From contig JASLGM010000010.1 in assembly GCA_030150045.1 (NCBI GenBank), forward strand, positions 1 to 55,881: a stretch of DNA of 55,881 nt, read 5' to 3'. Each line of letters opens with the position of its first letter. Positions within the stretch are counted from its first letter, which is position 1. Made by a program: the position numbers and the translations under genes. Below are positions 7,876 through 16,305 of the stretch, piece by piece. Source of the stretch: Taishania sp. (GTDB lineage Bacteria > Bacteroidota > Bacteroidia > Flavobacteriales_D > Crocinitomicaceae). Below the pieces are notes generated by a model that worked only from the letters and a program-made list of their open reading frames with translations, was not told where the DNA came from and made no database searches.

Positions 7876-8328
7876 ATGAAGATTAGAATTGGTTTAGTAG
7901 TGTACCTACTATTTACTCTTATATCATGCAAAACTGTTTATCCGTCGGCTACCGTAAATTATTTGTCAGGAAATGAACAAACGCTAACTGTACGTTCTGT
8001 AGGAATAGGGAAAAATGAAGAGGAAGCTATAAGTAATGCTGAACAGAATGTATTTGATGTTTTGTTATTTAGGGGGCTACCTGAGTCAAATCAGAAAATC
8101 ACTTTAATAGGGAGTGATGAACATTCTGAGAAGATAAAACATAAAAATTATTTTGATCAATTCTATGAAGGGAAAAGATATAAAACATTTATTATGTCCT
8201 CATTACCAGTGAGTAATTTAACCAAAACAAAAAGTGGGAAAATGATTTCAGTTGATGTTAAAGTAAATCTGAGCGCGTTAAGGAATGATTTAGAATCATT
8301 TGGTGTCATTAGAAAATTCGGATACTAA
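7876..8328 (+). CDS. LPP20/FlgP-like lipoprotein
   Basis: 150 aa lipoprotein: the signal LLFTLISC places the lipid-modified Cys at residue 18. The mature part contains LTVRSVGIGKNEEEAISNAEQNVFDVL in two overlapping pieces (RSVGIGKNEEEA; ISNAEQNVFDVL). This is the strand then A-rich helix typical of LPP20/FlgP and of the FlgT N-terminal domain. It ends in a beta-rich segment (KMISVDVKVNLSAL). It is probably anchored in the outer membrane. It starts 1 nt after the CsgG-like gene and belongs to the same operon. Its true partners are not known. Confidence 0.65.
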   Translation: MKIRIGLVVYLLFTLISCKTVYPSATVNYLSGNEQTLTVRSVGIGKNEEEAISNAEQNVFDVLLFRGLPESNQKITLIGSDEHSEKIKHKNYFDQFYEGKRYKTFIMSSLPVSNLTKTKSGKMISVDVKVNLSALRNDLESFGVIRKFGY

Positions 8329-8354
8329 TAATTAAATAAGATAAGAAAAAAGAA

Positions 8355-9254
8355 ATGAAAAGTTTGAATAATATAATAACAGTATTGGTACTGTCCTTTA
8401 TTCTTCCTGTTTTTGGACAAAATTCTTCAACGAATAGTGGTGGACAAATTGTTACTGTTCAACCAAAAATTATGGTAATCCCATATACTAAAGAAGGAGA
8501 AGATCTTAGAACAATATTAGAAAAGGATGAAAATAAACGTATTGCCATTGCTAAAATAAAAGAAGGATTTGATAATAGAGGATATACTACAGTAGATTTT
8601 GTGGCTAAACTAAAGGCTGCTAAAGATAATAGTGTTTTTACATCCGATAATCAAACAGATATAAAAACACAGATTGTGGAAATGTCTGGTGCCGATGTTT
8701 ATGTTCAAGCTGAAGTTATTATTGATAAAGGTCAATCCGGAAATTCTGTAAAATTGATTTTAACTGCTTTTGAAGTTTCGACAGGAAATTCTTTGTCAAA
8801 TAAAGTTGGGGAGAGTGGGCGATTTTATACAGAGGACTACAATAAGTTATCTTCAAAAGCTGTAGAAAGTTGTGTAGATGATTTTTTGAATACGATGCAA
8901 ACAAAGTTTACTGATATTGTATTAAATGGTAAGTCTATAATAATTGACTTTAGTTTTGATGCTGGTTCGGAATACACAATGTCTTCAGAGATTGGAAATG
9001 AAGGATTGCTGTTGTCAGATGAAATCGAATTGTGGATGGAGAAGAATGCTTACAAAAACAATTATCACATTCAAGGAACAACAGATTTGAAAATGATATT
9101 TGATGATGTTCGAATTCCTTTAAAAGATCAATCAACAGGTAATAACTACAATCCGAATAAATTTGGTTTAGAAATTCATAAGTTTTTCAGAGGTTTAGGA
9201 TTAACTATTGGAAGGGATATCAAAGGGAGCACGATTTTTATAACGATTAAATAA
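8355..9254 (+). CDS. DUF6175-like exported protein
   Basis: 299 aa with a signal peptide ending near VFGQ (about residue 22). The segment PKIMVIPYTKEGEDLRTILE and the later GADVYVQAEVIID and FEVSTGNSL match my memory of DUF6175, a Bacteroidota family found next to LPP20/CsgG-like genes. This has not been searched. The first half resembles a CsgG-type fold with a name-giving VIP strand. The C-terminal half (about 190-299) is a second alpha/beta domain with FSFDAGSEYTMSSEIGNEG. It lies 26 nt after the lipoprotein gene and 6 nt before the next gene. Its function is unknown. Confidence 0.6.
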   Translation: MKSLNNIITVLVLSFILPVFGQNSSTNSGGQIVTVQPKIMVIPYTKEGEDLRTILEKDENKRIAIAKIKEGFDNRGYTTVDFVAKLKAAKDNSVFTSDNQTDIKTQIVEMSGADVYVQAEVIIDKGQSGNSVKLILTAFEVSTGNSLSNKVGESGRFYTEDYNKLSSKAVESCVDDFLNTMQTKFTDIVLNGKSIIIDFSFDAGSEYTMSSEIGNEGLLLSDEIELWMEKNAYKNNYHIQGTTDLKMIFDDVRIPLKDQSTGNNYNPNKFGLEIHKFFRGLGLTIGRDIKGSTIFITIK

Positions 9255-9260
9255 AATAGG

Positions 9261-10199
9261 ATGAAAAGTTTTTTATTTCTAGCATTTTTAAGCACCACTT
9301 ACTTCGTGTTTTCACAGACGGTCTCTGATGTTGGGAAAATAGCATTATCTGTGATTATGCCTGAAAATGTTGATGGTCTTAATACATCACAATTATCAAA
9401 GTTAGAAACGAAAATTACGCAAATTGTTTCTTCTTCAGGATTAGCCGCAAGTGGTTACAACAATAACTTTGTAATCTATCCCAAATTTGCTATTTATGAA
9501 ACAAATGTGGTTGAAGGTGGTATGCAAAATATAACGGTTGTAACTTGTGAGGTAAGTTTTTTTATCAAGCAAGTAGATAATAATGTTTTGTTTTCTTCTA
9601 TCAGTAAACAAGTTAAAGGAAGTGGTAGTTCTAAAGAAGTAGCCTTAACTAACGCAATTTCAAAAATCCCTGTTAAAGACTCGCAGTTTCAGTCTTTTAT
9701 TGATCAAGGCAAGACGAAGATTGTCCAATATTATGAACAGAAATGTGATGATATTGTCGCGAAATCTGAAGGATTAGTGAAGACACAGAAATTTGAAGAG
9801 GCTTTAGGTTTGTTGCAAACGGTTCCCGAGGAGGTTGATTGTTACATGAAGATTCAAGATAAATCCATTGAAGCGTATATGGCGTATCAAAGTCAGAAAT
9901 GTAGTTCTCAGATTCAAGAAGCAAAGTCCTTAATCGCTAACAATAATTACAATGGAGCGCTTAATATTTTGGGACAGATTGATCCGTCAACTAAATGTAT
10001 AAACGAAAGTCAAGTACTAATAAAAGGTATTGAAAGTAAGGTTAGTGCAGAAGATAAAAGGCAATGGGATCTCAAAGTTAAGATGCAGAATGACAAAGCA
10101 TCTTTGGATAAGCAACGTGTCAATGCTACCAAAGAAGTTGCTGTTGCCTATTATAAAAGCAAGCCAACGACAATTAATTATACATATGTAATACGATGA
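9261..10199 (+). CDS. Exported protein with FlgO/LPP20-like and Cys-paired helical repeats
   Basis: 312 aa with a signal peptide (about 1-18). Residues 25-140 form an alpha/beta domain (FVIYPKFAIYETNVVEG, VKGSGSSKEVALTNAISKIP) like the other operon members. Residues 162-265 are two tandem repeats of about 52 aa, each starting KC and ending with a second Cys (C162...VDC; C214...TKC), with a TPR-like FEEALGLLQ / YNGALNILGQ core. The paired Cys could form disulfides in the periplasm. The tail (270-312) is charged. It is the last gene of the operon, followed by a strong terminator at 10246. Its function is unknown. Confidence 0.65.
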   Translation: MKSFLFLAFLSTTYFVFSQTVSDVGKIALSVIMPENVDGLNTSQLSKLETKITQIVSSSGLAASGYNNNFVIYPKFAIYETNVVEGGMQNITVVTCEVSFFIKQVDNNVLFSSISKQVKGSGSSKEVALTNAISKIPVKDSQFQSFIDQGKTKIVQYYEQKCDDIVAKSEGLVKTQKFEEALGLLQTVPEEVDCYMKIQDKSIEAYMAYQSQKCSSQIQEAKSLIANNNYNGALNILGQIDPSTKCINESQVLIKGIESKVSAEDKRQWDLKVKMQNDKASLDKQRVNATKEVAVAYYKSKPTTINYTYVIR

Positions 10200-10245
10200 T
10201 TTTATGAATTAATTGGATTGAAGAATTAAAATTCTTATATCAATT

Positions 10246-10285
10246 ACCGTCTCAGAATTAGTTTTGAGGCGGTTTTTTATTTTTT
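10246..10285 (+). terminator. Intrinsic terminator of the five-gene operon
   Basis: ACCGTCTCA pairs with TGAGGCGGT (9 bp, one T-G) and is followed by TTTTTTATTTTTT. It lies 47 nt after the last stop codon of the operon. Confidence 0.85.
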
Positions 10286-10321
10286 GAATGAAGAATTCTT
10301 TTCAAGATTTGGTTTAGAAAG

Positions 10322-10358
10322 AAGGGATGTATGTTTGCATATGTTCCTTTTTTTTTTG
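10322..10358 (+). terminator. Terminator-like hairpin in DR-right
   Basis: AAGGGATGTATG pairs with CATATGTTCCTT (12 bp with G-T pairs), followed by a run of about ten T. It is homologous to 5704-5740. It is a second terminator after the operon or the first part of the repeat unit. Confidence 0.65.
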
Positions 10359-10423
10359 TTTATTCTTGGTTAAAGAACGAGATGAATAATAAGATTTAAG
10401 GATAATTTTCAGCATTAGATCAT

Positions 10424-10528
10424 CGCGTTAAGGATTGAAGCGGCATCCTTTTACAAAACGGAGTGATGTAAAAGATACAGCGGAAAGCCTGACTCCTCCC
10501 CATTTTTTTTTGGGGAGGAGGAACGCCC
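10424..10528 (+). ncRNA. Family B structured RNA, copy 2 (probably Flavo-1)
   Basis: Outer helix GCGTT (10425) with AACGC (10522), AAGGAT/ATCCTT around TGAAGCGGC, CTTTTAC/GTAAAAG, CAGCGGAAAGCC, and the arm CCTCCCC/GGGGAGG. The arm mismatch of copy 1 is fully paired here. Its 3' end lies about 50 nt from the convergent gene at 10579. Confidence 0.7.
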
Positions 10529-10578
10529 AAAAAAAAGAGCGACTCTATGGCCGCTCTTGAATTTTCTTTGTGAGAAGT

Positions 10579-11364
10579 TTATTCTTTGATCACTTTGGAT
10601 TTGAATATTCCGTTTTCTGTTTCAATTTCTAAGATATAAATTCCTTGTGTTAAATGATCTGTAGCCATGTTTTTTTGGTTGCCACTCGCCACGATTTGAC
10701 CAGATAAATTAATCAATGAAATGTGCTTTATAACTTCGTCTGTTTTGATCTGTATGTAGTTCTTAAATGGGTTAGCAAATGCAAAAGATTTTGGTTCTAA
10801 GCTTTCCGTTTTCAAGGTGCTTTCTTTTTCTACTTTTAGGTTGTCCAATAAGAATTTGAAGCCATCAACTGTTTGTAAAACGAAAGCAATGTGTACGGTT
10901 TGTGACACGAAGCCTTTCAATGCAATGTTCATTTCAATGGTTTTCCAATCTGGTTCCACCATATCATTAATGTACAAAGTGTCAACGAAATCTGCTTTTT
11001 CTGTACCTGTCTTTGAAAGCAATACTTTGATGGACTCCAAGAAGGATGGGTCTTTTGATTTCATGTCCCATGAAAGGATATTTCCGTATGCACCAAGTTG
11101 TAAGTTAGGTACGATCATCCATCTGTTTGCTCGTCCGATTGGAGAAAAATAGGAGGTTGAAGAGGCAACATCTTCGTGATCAATGTCATCGTTGTTTTGA
11201 ACGTGAATCCAAGCGTTGTTGTATTCTGTATGTACGGGTGATAACTGGTCGTTAATTAAAATATAGTTAGCTGGTATTCCGGCTGAAAAATCTTCGTCAA
11301 TAAGTACGGTCTGTGCTGTTGAAGCAAAGCAGATGAGAGATCCGATGAAAGTTAAAATTCGCAT
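10579..11364 (-). CDS. T9SS-secreted choice-of-anchor/adhesin-like protein
   Basis: 261 aa with a signal peptide ending STAQ (about residue 18). The N-terminal domain opens with LIDEDFSAGIPANY, followed by RANRWMIVPNLQL and LSWDMKSKDP. This is the pattern of cleaved-adhesin / choice-of-anchor J jelly-roll domains. The last 70 residues form a type A sorting domain: NPFKNYIQIKTDE, LINLSGQIV, LTQGIYILEIE, ending KVIKE. The protein is therefore predicted to be exported by the type IX system and attached to the cell surface. It is the last gene of the minus-strand run from trmD, 37 nt after the DUF4268 gene. Its ligand is unknown. Confidence 0.8.
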   Translation of the reverse strand: MRILTFIGSLICFASTAQTVLIDEDFSAGIPANYILINDQLSPVHTEYNNAWIHVQNNDDIDHEDVASSTSYFSPIGRANRWMIVPNLQLGAYGNILSWDMKSKDPSFLESIKVLLSKTGTEKADFVDTLYINDMVEPDWKTIEMNIALKGFVSQTVHIAFVLQTVDGFKFLLDNLKVEKESTLKTESLEPKSFAFANPFKNYIQIKTDEVIKHISLINLSGQIVASGNQKNMATDHLTQGIYILEIETENGIFKSKVIKE

Positions 11365-11401
11365 ATAACAAATGTATCTTTTTATTTCTATTTCCTTGAT
11401 A

Positions 11402-11863
11402 TTAATCGAGTAGTGTGATTAGAATTTCTTTGTATTCTTGGTAAAAGCGGTCAAAACACAAACATTTTTCAGTTAAGAAGTCATACATTTTTGGAATATC
11501 TTCTTCATTGAAATAATTAAATTCGTTTGTTGACCAACTGATACGCGCTTTGTAAACGGTTCCTTCTAATCCAAGGTTTTGCCATTGGCCTTCGGATTTC
11601 ATTTCGCTTACCAAAACGGTTTTTAGTTCTCCCATTTGTTCCCACAGCACTTCCATTACTGCTTCGTCGCGTACTTGGATATCGAAGTGAACGGCGCAGG
11701 TTTGGCTATTGGCTTCCAAGCGGAAGTACAGTTCTTTTGTTTCGGTTGGATAGCTTAACCAATTTATTCTACGTCCATTGCTGGACATGTGTTTGCGCAT
11801 TAGTTTTTTATATCCATCCCAAAAACTTGCGTTTTTAGCTTTTCTATCTTCTTTTGATAACAT
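11402..11863 (-). CDS. DUF4268 family protein
   Basis: 153 aa, soluble. SFWDGYKKLMRKHMSSNGRRINWLSYPT near the N-terminus (seen as FWDGYKKLM and RRINWLSYP) and LEGTVYKARISW are typical of DUF4268. That domain has a nuclease-like fold in other proteins, but its activity is not established. This protein consists of the domain alone. It lies one base after the DUF4159 gene and appears co-transcribed with it. Neither neighbour clearly explains its role. Confidence 0.75.
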   Translation of the reverse strand: MLSKEDRKAKNASFWDGYKKLMRKHMSSNGRRINWLSYPTETKELYFRLEANSQTCAVHFDIQVRDEAVMEVLWEQMGELKTVLVSEMKSEGQWQNLGLEGTVYKARISWSTNEFNYFNEEDIPKMYDFLTEKCLCFDRFYQEYKEILITLLD

Positions 11864-11864
11864 G

Positions 11865-12515
11865 TTAATGACTTATTGCGTACATGAGAATATTGGCTCC
11901 CATTCTTAATGCTTCTTGGTGTTTTTCTTGAGTGTTTCCGTGTACTTTAGTGTCTTCCCATCCATCTCCTAGATCTGTTTCATAGGTGTATAATAAAACG
12001 ATTTTTCCTTTTTCAAAAATGGCAAATGCTTGTGGGCGTTTTCCGTCGTGTTCATGAATTTTAGGTAATCCTTTTGGGAAGGAATATTTTTGACTGAAAA
12101 TGGCGTGGTTCATGGGTAATTCTACCAGGGTATTGTTTGGGAATAATTTTTTTATTTCAGGGCGAATAAATTCGTCCATTCCATAATTGTCATCAATATG
12201 TAGGAAACCGCCACTTTGTAAGTAGGTTCTTAGATTTTGAATTTCGTTGTTTGAGAAGACAACGTTACCGTGTCCTGTCATGTGAATAAAAGGGTAGAGG
12301 TACAATTCTTTGCTACTTACTTCAACATAAGGTATGTCTGTAGAAATGTTTGTGTTTAACTCTTTGTTACAGAATTTCACGAGATTGGGCAAAGAGGTTG
12401 GGTTGGCATAATAGTCGCCACCTCCGCCATATTTTAATACGGCAACTTGATATCCTCCTTGTGAAAGCAACACAAATGGGAGGCAAAAAAATAGAGTAAT
12501 AATTTGCTTAATCAT
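11865..12515 (-). CDS. DUF4159 domain protein, exported
   Basis: 216 aa with a signal peptide ending LLSQG (about residue 20). VAVLKYGGGGDYYANP, FIHMTGHGNVVF, GGFLHIDDNYGMDEF, and the DLGDGWED near the C-terminus are the family signature. The fold resembles class I amidotransferase-like (ThuA-like) domains but lacks an obvious catalytic Cys. DUF4159 proteins are common in Bacteroidota next to MoxR/BatA-type loci, but here the neighbours are rsmE and DUF4268. Start ATG overlaps the rsmE stop by 4 nt. Confidence 0.8.
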   Translation of the reverse strand: MIKQIITLFFCLPFVLLSQGGYQVAVLKYGGGGDYYANPTSLPNLVKFCNKELNTNISTDIPYVEVSSKELYLYPFIHMTGHGNVVFSNNEIQNLRTYLQSGGFLHIDDNYGMDEFIRPEIKKLFPNNTLVELPMNHAIFSQKYSFPKGLPKIHEHDGKRPQAFAIFEKGKIVLLYTYETDLGDGWEDTKVHGNTQEKHQEALRMGANILMYAISH

Positions 12516-13198
12516 ATTAAATTGACTTCCATAACAGCCATTAGTCCTGCGGTTTCAGTTCGTAAACGGAAATTGCTTAGAGAAATTGCTTTGTATTGGT
12601 TTTCTTTAGCAATTTCTACTTCCTGTAGGGAGAAATCTCCTTCTGGCCCTATCAGGATAATTCCTGATGAAGCGTTGAATGCGTGAGTAATACTTGTTTT
12701 ATTGTCTTCGTAACAATGTGCTATTAATCCGTTAGTATGTTCTTTTATAAAGTTTTCAAACTTCACTAAATCATTTATTTTTGGCAAATAGTATCGTTTC
12801 GATTGTTTCATAGCGCTAATAGCAATTGCTTCAAAACGTTCGAGTTTAATGGTTTTACGTTCAGCGTTCTTGCACAATAGAAAAGTAATTTCCTTTACTC
12901 CCATTTCTACAGCTTTTTCTACTAACCATTCCATTCTATCGTTCATTTTTGTTGGAGCGATTGCTAAGTGTAAATGTTCGTTTTGTGGAAAGGACTGATG
13001 GTTTACCACTTTTACCTCACATCTTTTAGGGTTTGCAATGAGTATTTTAGTTTCAAAATATTCTCCTTTTCCATTTAGTAAACCAATGGAATCTCCCTCT
13101 TGCATGCGTAAAACTTTGCAAATGTGTTTGGACTCTTCTTCAGAAAGCTGAAAAGTAGAGTGAGAAGTGCTGATGTTGGCGTCGAAAAATAAGCGCAT
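12512..13198 (-). CDS. rsmE: 16S rRNA m3U1498 methyltransferase RsmE
   Basis: 228 aa, close to the family norm. An N-terminal PUA-like region (HICKVLRMQEGDSIGLLNG) precedes a SPOUT methyltransferase domain: AIAPTKMNDRMEWLVEKAVEMG in two pieces, SAMKQSKRYYLP, ILIGPEGDFS and LSNFRLRTETAGL. The last two form the knotted SAM site. It methylates U1498 in the 30S subunit. It overlaps holA by 1 nt upstream and DUF4159 by 4 nt downstream, so it is in the middle of an operon. Confidence 0.93.
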   Translation of the reverse strand: MRLFFDANISTSHSTFQLSEEESKHICKVLRMQEGDSIGLLNGKGEYFETKILIANPKRCEVKVVNHQSFPQNEHLHLAIAPTKMNDRMEWLVEKAVEMGVKEITFLLCKNAERKTIKLERFEAIAISAMKQSKRYYLPKINDLVKFENFIKEHTNGLIAHCYEDNKTSITHAFNASSGIILIGPEGDFSLQEVEIAKENQYKAISLSNFRLRTETAGLMAVMEVNLI

Positions 13199-14196
13199 TA
13201 GTGCATTAATCTGTAAAACATTTCTTTAAGTAATTCACCTTCTGGCGTTGATGAATTGTTTATTCCTTTTGATTTAAGGTCGTATTCTTCTAAAATGGCA
13301 ATGTTTGCAGAAAGCTTTTTAGGTGGATAGATTTTGGCTGCATTCGTGTAATTTGTTAACACAAATGGATTTATTTTTAAAGTTGCCACTAGACCTTCTC
13401 GGCTTTTGTCTTTTGCAAAATGTACTTGCATTAGCTGGATGTGAAACTTAAATAAAGTTGCGATAATTGGGATGATAGATCCTGCTTTAGGATTGTGTGC
13501 AAAGTAATTGATGATTTTAGTTACTTTGAGGTAATCTCTTTCAGCGAAGGCATTTTGTAATTCAAAGATGTTATAATCTTTAGAAATTCCAATATTTTCC
13601 TCAATGTGTACGTCGTTAATGGTTGTTCCTTTTTCGATCAGAATGGAAAGTTTTTCCAATTCATTTACGATACGATTCAGGTCATTACCTAAAAACTCGG
13701 ACAGCAACATAGCAGCTTTTGGTGTGATAGAAAAACCGGCGTCTTTTGCGTAAGCTGCAATCCAATCAACAAGTTTATAATCTTTTACTTTGTCTGAAAG
13801 ATAAAGAATTCCTGCTTTTTGAGCTGCCTTAAAAGCTTTTTTTCGACTGTCGTATTTTTTATGTTTGTAACAAATCACAAAAACGGTTGTTTCTACCGTT
13901 TGGTTGAAATAAATTTCTAAATCATCAATATCTTTTAATTCCTGAGCTTCTTTTACAACTACAAGACGGCGTTGCCCCATCATAGGATATTGTTTGGCAT
14001 CAGAAATTAAAGCCGCCGCAGTGGTTTCTTTTCCATAAACTACGGTTTGGTTGAAATCTCTTTCTGCATCGTCCATAGCGTGTTTCACAACTGCTTCTTG
14101 TATAGCATCAATGAAGTAAGGTTCTTCCCCGTGTAAAAAGTACACGGGGCTGAAATCTCCATTTTCTATAGAACGAATGATCTGCTTGTGATCCAT
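13198..14196 (-). CDS. holA: DNA polymerase III subunit delta
   Basis: 332 aa, as expected for HolA. It opens with the AAA+ -like segment SPVYFLHGEEPYFID. GQRRLVVVKEA and the middle region IVNELEKLSILI follow, with a helical collar domain at the end (GELLKEMFYRLMH). Delta opens the beta clamp within the clamp loader. It lies 2 nt after pepT and overlaps rsmE by 1 nt. Confidence 0.92.
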   Translation of the reverse strand: MDHKQIIRSIENGDFSPVYFLHGEEPYFIDAIQEAVVKHAMDDAERDFNQTVVYGKETTAAALISDAKQYPMMGQRRLVVVKEAQELKDIDDLEIYFNQTVETTVFVICYKHKKYDSRKKAFKAAQKAGILYLSDKVKDYKLVDWIAAYAKDAGFSITPKAAMLLSEFLGNDLNRIVNELEKLSILIEKGTTINDVHIEENIGISKDYNIFELQNAFAERDYLKVTKIINYFAHNPKAGSIIPIIATLFKFHIQLMQVHFAKDKSREGLVATLKINPFVLTNYTNAAKIYPPKKLSANIAILEEYDLKSKGINNSSTPEGELLKEMFYRLMH

Positions 14197-14198
14197 TA

Positions 14199-15446
14199 CT
14201 ATTTATGCTTTTCCCAGATTTGAACCAATTCTACTAGTGTACAAACTGCTTTTTCCATGTCTTGTACACTTACATATTCGTGTTTAGAATGGATGGCCAT
14301 TTCTCCTGTCCAAATGTTTGGACAAGGCATACCCATAAATGATAGGCGAGAACCATCTGTTCCTCCACGAATGATTGTTGGTTTAGGGGTAACACCTACA
14401 ACTTTCATGGCTTCTACTACATAGTCCGTTACAAAAGGAACCGATTGGATCACTTCTTTCATGTTACGGTATTGCTCTTTAACCTCGAATTTCATTTTAG
14501 CACCTTTATGTTGCTCAACGACCATGCGAGCTATGGCTTCTAATTCTGATTCATATTGACCCAATTTTTCTGTCAAGTGATCACGAATGATTAAAGAAAC
14601 GCTTGCTTCTTCCATGATTCCAGAAATTGCTGCAGGGTGAACAAATCCTTCACGGTCTTGTGTTGTTTCTGGAGACCAACGGTCTTTTGGTAAAGCAGAA
14701 ATGAAATCAGAAACCAATTTCAAAGCGTTAACCATTTTTCCTTTAGCATATCCAGGATGCGCTGAAACGCCGTAGAAAGTAACTTTTACAGCATCTGCTG
14801 AAAATGTTTCATCTTCAATAGAACCAAGTGTTCCACCATCTAATGTATATCCATAGTCTGCATTAACTTTAGACATATCTAAGTGATCAACACCACGACC
14901 TACTTCTTCATCCGGCGTGAATAATATACGGATTTCCCCGTGTTTTATTTCTGGATTTTGAACAATATAGTTAGCGAAGTCAGTAATAATGGCAATTCCA
15001 GCTTTATCATCAGCTCCTAAAAGTGTTGTTCCACTTGCTGTAATTAAATCGTCACCAATTTTCTCTTTTAAATAAGGATGTTGTTCAACAGTAATAACCT
15101 GAGAAGGATCTTCCGGAAGTACAATTGGTTTACCATCATATTTACGGTGAACAATAGGTTTTACATTTGTTCCTGTAACATCAGGTGCAGTATCCATGTG
15201 TGAACAAAAACAAATGGTAGGAACATTTTCGTTGGTTGAGTTGCTAGGTATAGTCCCAAAAACATATCCCCACTCATCCATATAAGCATTTTCAACACCA
15301 ATTACTTTTAGTTCTTCAACCAATACTTTTGCTAAATCTTTTTGCTTCATAGAAGAAGGGAAAGATGATGAGTTAGGATCCGCTGTAGTGTCAATTTTTG
15401 CGTAACGAATAAAATTTTCTTCTACTTGATGTTTATAGTTGTTCAT
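14199..15446 (-). CDS. pepT: Peptidase T (tripeptide aminopeptidase)
   Basis: 415 aa M20B zinc peptidase. Metal-binding landmarks: CFCSHMDTAPDV (His and Asp), LLGADDKAGIA (bridging Asp), FTPDEEVGRGVDH (catalytic Glu pair), and IRGGTDGSRLSFMG with MAIHSKHEYV near the end. It releases N-terminal residues from tripeptides in the cytoplasm. The dimerisation lid is inserted around 210-320. It follows trmD by 35 nt on the same strand. Confidence 0.93.
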   Translation of the reverse strand: MNNYKHQVEENFIRYAKIDTTADPNSSSFPSSMKQKDLAKVLVEELKVIGVENAYMDEWGYVFGTIPSNSTNENVPTICFCSHMDTAPDVTGTNVKPIVHRKYDGKPIVLPEDPSQVITVEQHPYLKEKIGDDLITASGTTLLGADDKAGIAIITDFANYIVQNPEIKHGEIRILFTPDEEVGRGVDHLDMSKVNADYGYTLDGGTLGSIEDETFSADAVKVTFYGVSAHPGYAKGKMVNALKLVSDFISALPKDRWSPETTQDREGFVHPAAISGIMEEASVSLIIRDHLTEKLGQYESELEAIARMVVEQHKGAKMKFEVKEQYRNMKEVIQSVPFVTDYVVEAMKVVGVTPKPTIIRGGTDGSRLSFMGMPCPNIWTGEMAIHSKHEYVSVQDMEKAVCTLVELVQIWEKHK

Positions 15447-15481
15447 AATATGTGTGTTTTAATCAAAGTTAAACTTATTTT

Positions 15482-16159
15482 TTAGTCTTCTAATAAATCT
15501 GGACGTCTCTCTTTTGTTCGGTTGTATGCTTGTTCCTCTCTCCACTGTTCAATTTTAGCAAAATCTCCAGAAAGTAACACATCTGGAACCTCCCATTCGT
15601 TGAATACTGGAGGGCGTGTATAAACTGGTGGAGCCAGAAGCCCATCTTGAAAACTATCTGTCAATGCAGATGTTTCATCGTTTAGCACACCAGGAATTAA
15701 ACGAACGATCGAATCCACTAACACTGCTGCGGCAAGTTCTCCACCAGAAAGAACGTAAGAACCTATAGAGATTTCTCGAGTGATGTAATGATCACGAATG
15801 CGTTGATCAACTCCCTTATAATGCCCGCAGAGAATCATTATATTTTCTTTTAAGGAGAATTGATTACAGTCTGACTGCTCTAATATTTTTCCATCAGGAG
15901 TCATGTATATGATTTCGTCGTATGCTCTTTCTGCTTTTAACTTTTCAATCAATGTTGCAATGGGTTCAATTGACATAACCATGCCTGCGCCACCACCATA
16001 TTGATAATCATCCACGTTTTTATGCTTATTCGTAGAATAGTCTCTGATGTTATGGATATGGATTTCAACGTGCCCTTTGGTTTGTGCACGGTGCATGATT
16101 GAATCAGCAAAAGGACCTTCCAGTAATTGTGGAAGTATGGTAAGAATATCAACTCGCAT
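15482..16159 (-). CDS. trmD: tRNA (guanine-N1)-methyltransferase TrmD
   Basis: 225 aa. MRVDILTILPQL start, DDYQYGGGAGMVM, the knot segments ILCGHYKGVDQRI and ISIGSYVLSGGE, and a C-terminal RTKERRPDLLED-like end (RTKERRPDLL) define TrmD. It methylates G37 of tRNAs with a purine before it. It is the first gene of a seven-gene minus run to 10579. A -7 box lies only 4 nt before the ATG, so the mRNA may be leaderless or nearly so. Confidence 0.95.
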   Translation of the reverse strand: MRVDILTILPQLLEGPFADSIMHRAQTKGHVEIHIHNIRDYSTNKHKNVDDYQYGGGAGMVMSIEPIATLIEKLKAERAYDEIIYMTPDGKILEQSDCNQFSLKENIMILCGHYKGVDQRIRDHYITREISIGSYVLSGGELAAAVLVDSIVRLIPGVLNDETSALTDSFQDGLLAPPVYTRPPVFNEWEVPDVLLSGDFAKIEQWREEQAYNRTKERRPDLLED

Positions 16160-16163
16160 ATCA

Positions 16164-16171
16164 CAAATTTA
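16164..16171 (-). promoter_or_regulatory. -7 box for trmD operon
   Basis: TAAATTTG on the minus strand matches the Bacteroidota sigma-A -7 consensus TAnnTTTG. It ends 4 nt before the trmD ATG. No -33 TTTG was found at the usual spacing (a TTTG is about 14 nt upstream). Confidence 0.45.
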
Positions 16172-16278
16172 CTGTATTTATTGCGCAAAATCAGCATCAA
16201 GTGCCCCTTTTTTTAATGGTTCAATACTTTGTGCAGAGATTCTTTACTGTTCAGGGTATAAGTTCAATTAGGAATGTC

Positions 16279-16286
16279 TAAATTTG
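16279..16286 (+). promoter_or_regulatory. -7 box for lhgO
   Basis: TAAATTTG, 19 nt before the lhgO ATG, matches TAnnTTTG. The -33 element is not clear. It is divergent from the trmD promoter. Confidence 0.5.
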
Positions 16287-16305
16287 TATTCATTAATAGA
16301 ATAGG

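Larger units (their letters stand above)
10316..10534 (+). repeat. Direct repeat DR-right flanking the exported-protein operon
   Basis: Second copy of the unit at 5697-5915, same orientation, with only scattered differences. Some occur in paired RNA regions and keep the fold (for example CTCCTCCCC/GGGGAGGAG here). It fills the spacer between the operon terminator and the convergent T9SS gene. Confidence 0.8.

Noticed and set aside
10817..11152. 111-aa plus-strand frame within the T9SS protein gene
   Set aside because: Antisense to a protein with signal peptide and sorting domain; no homology seen.
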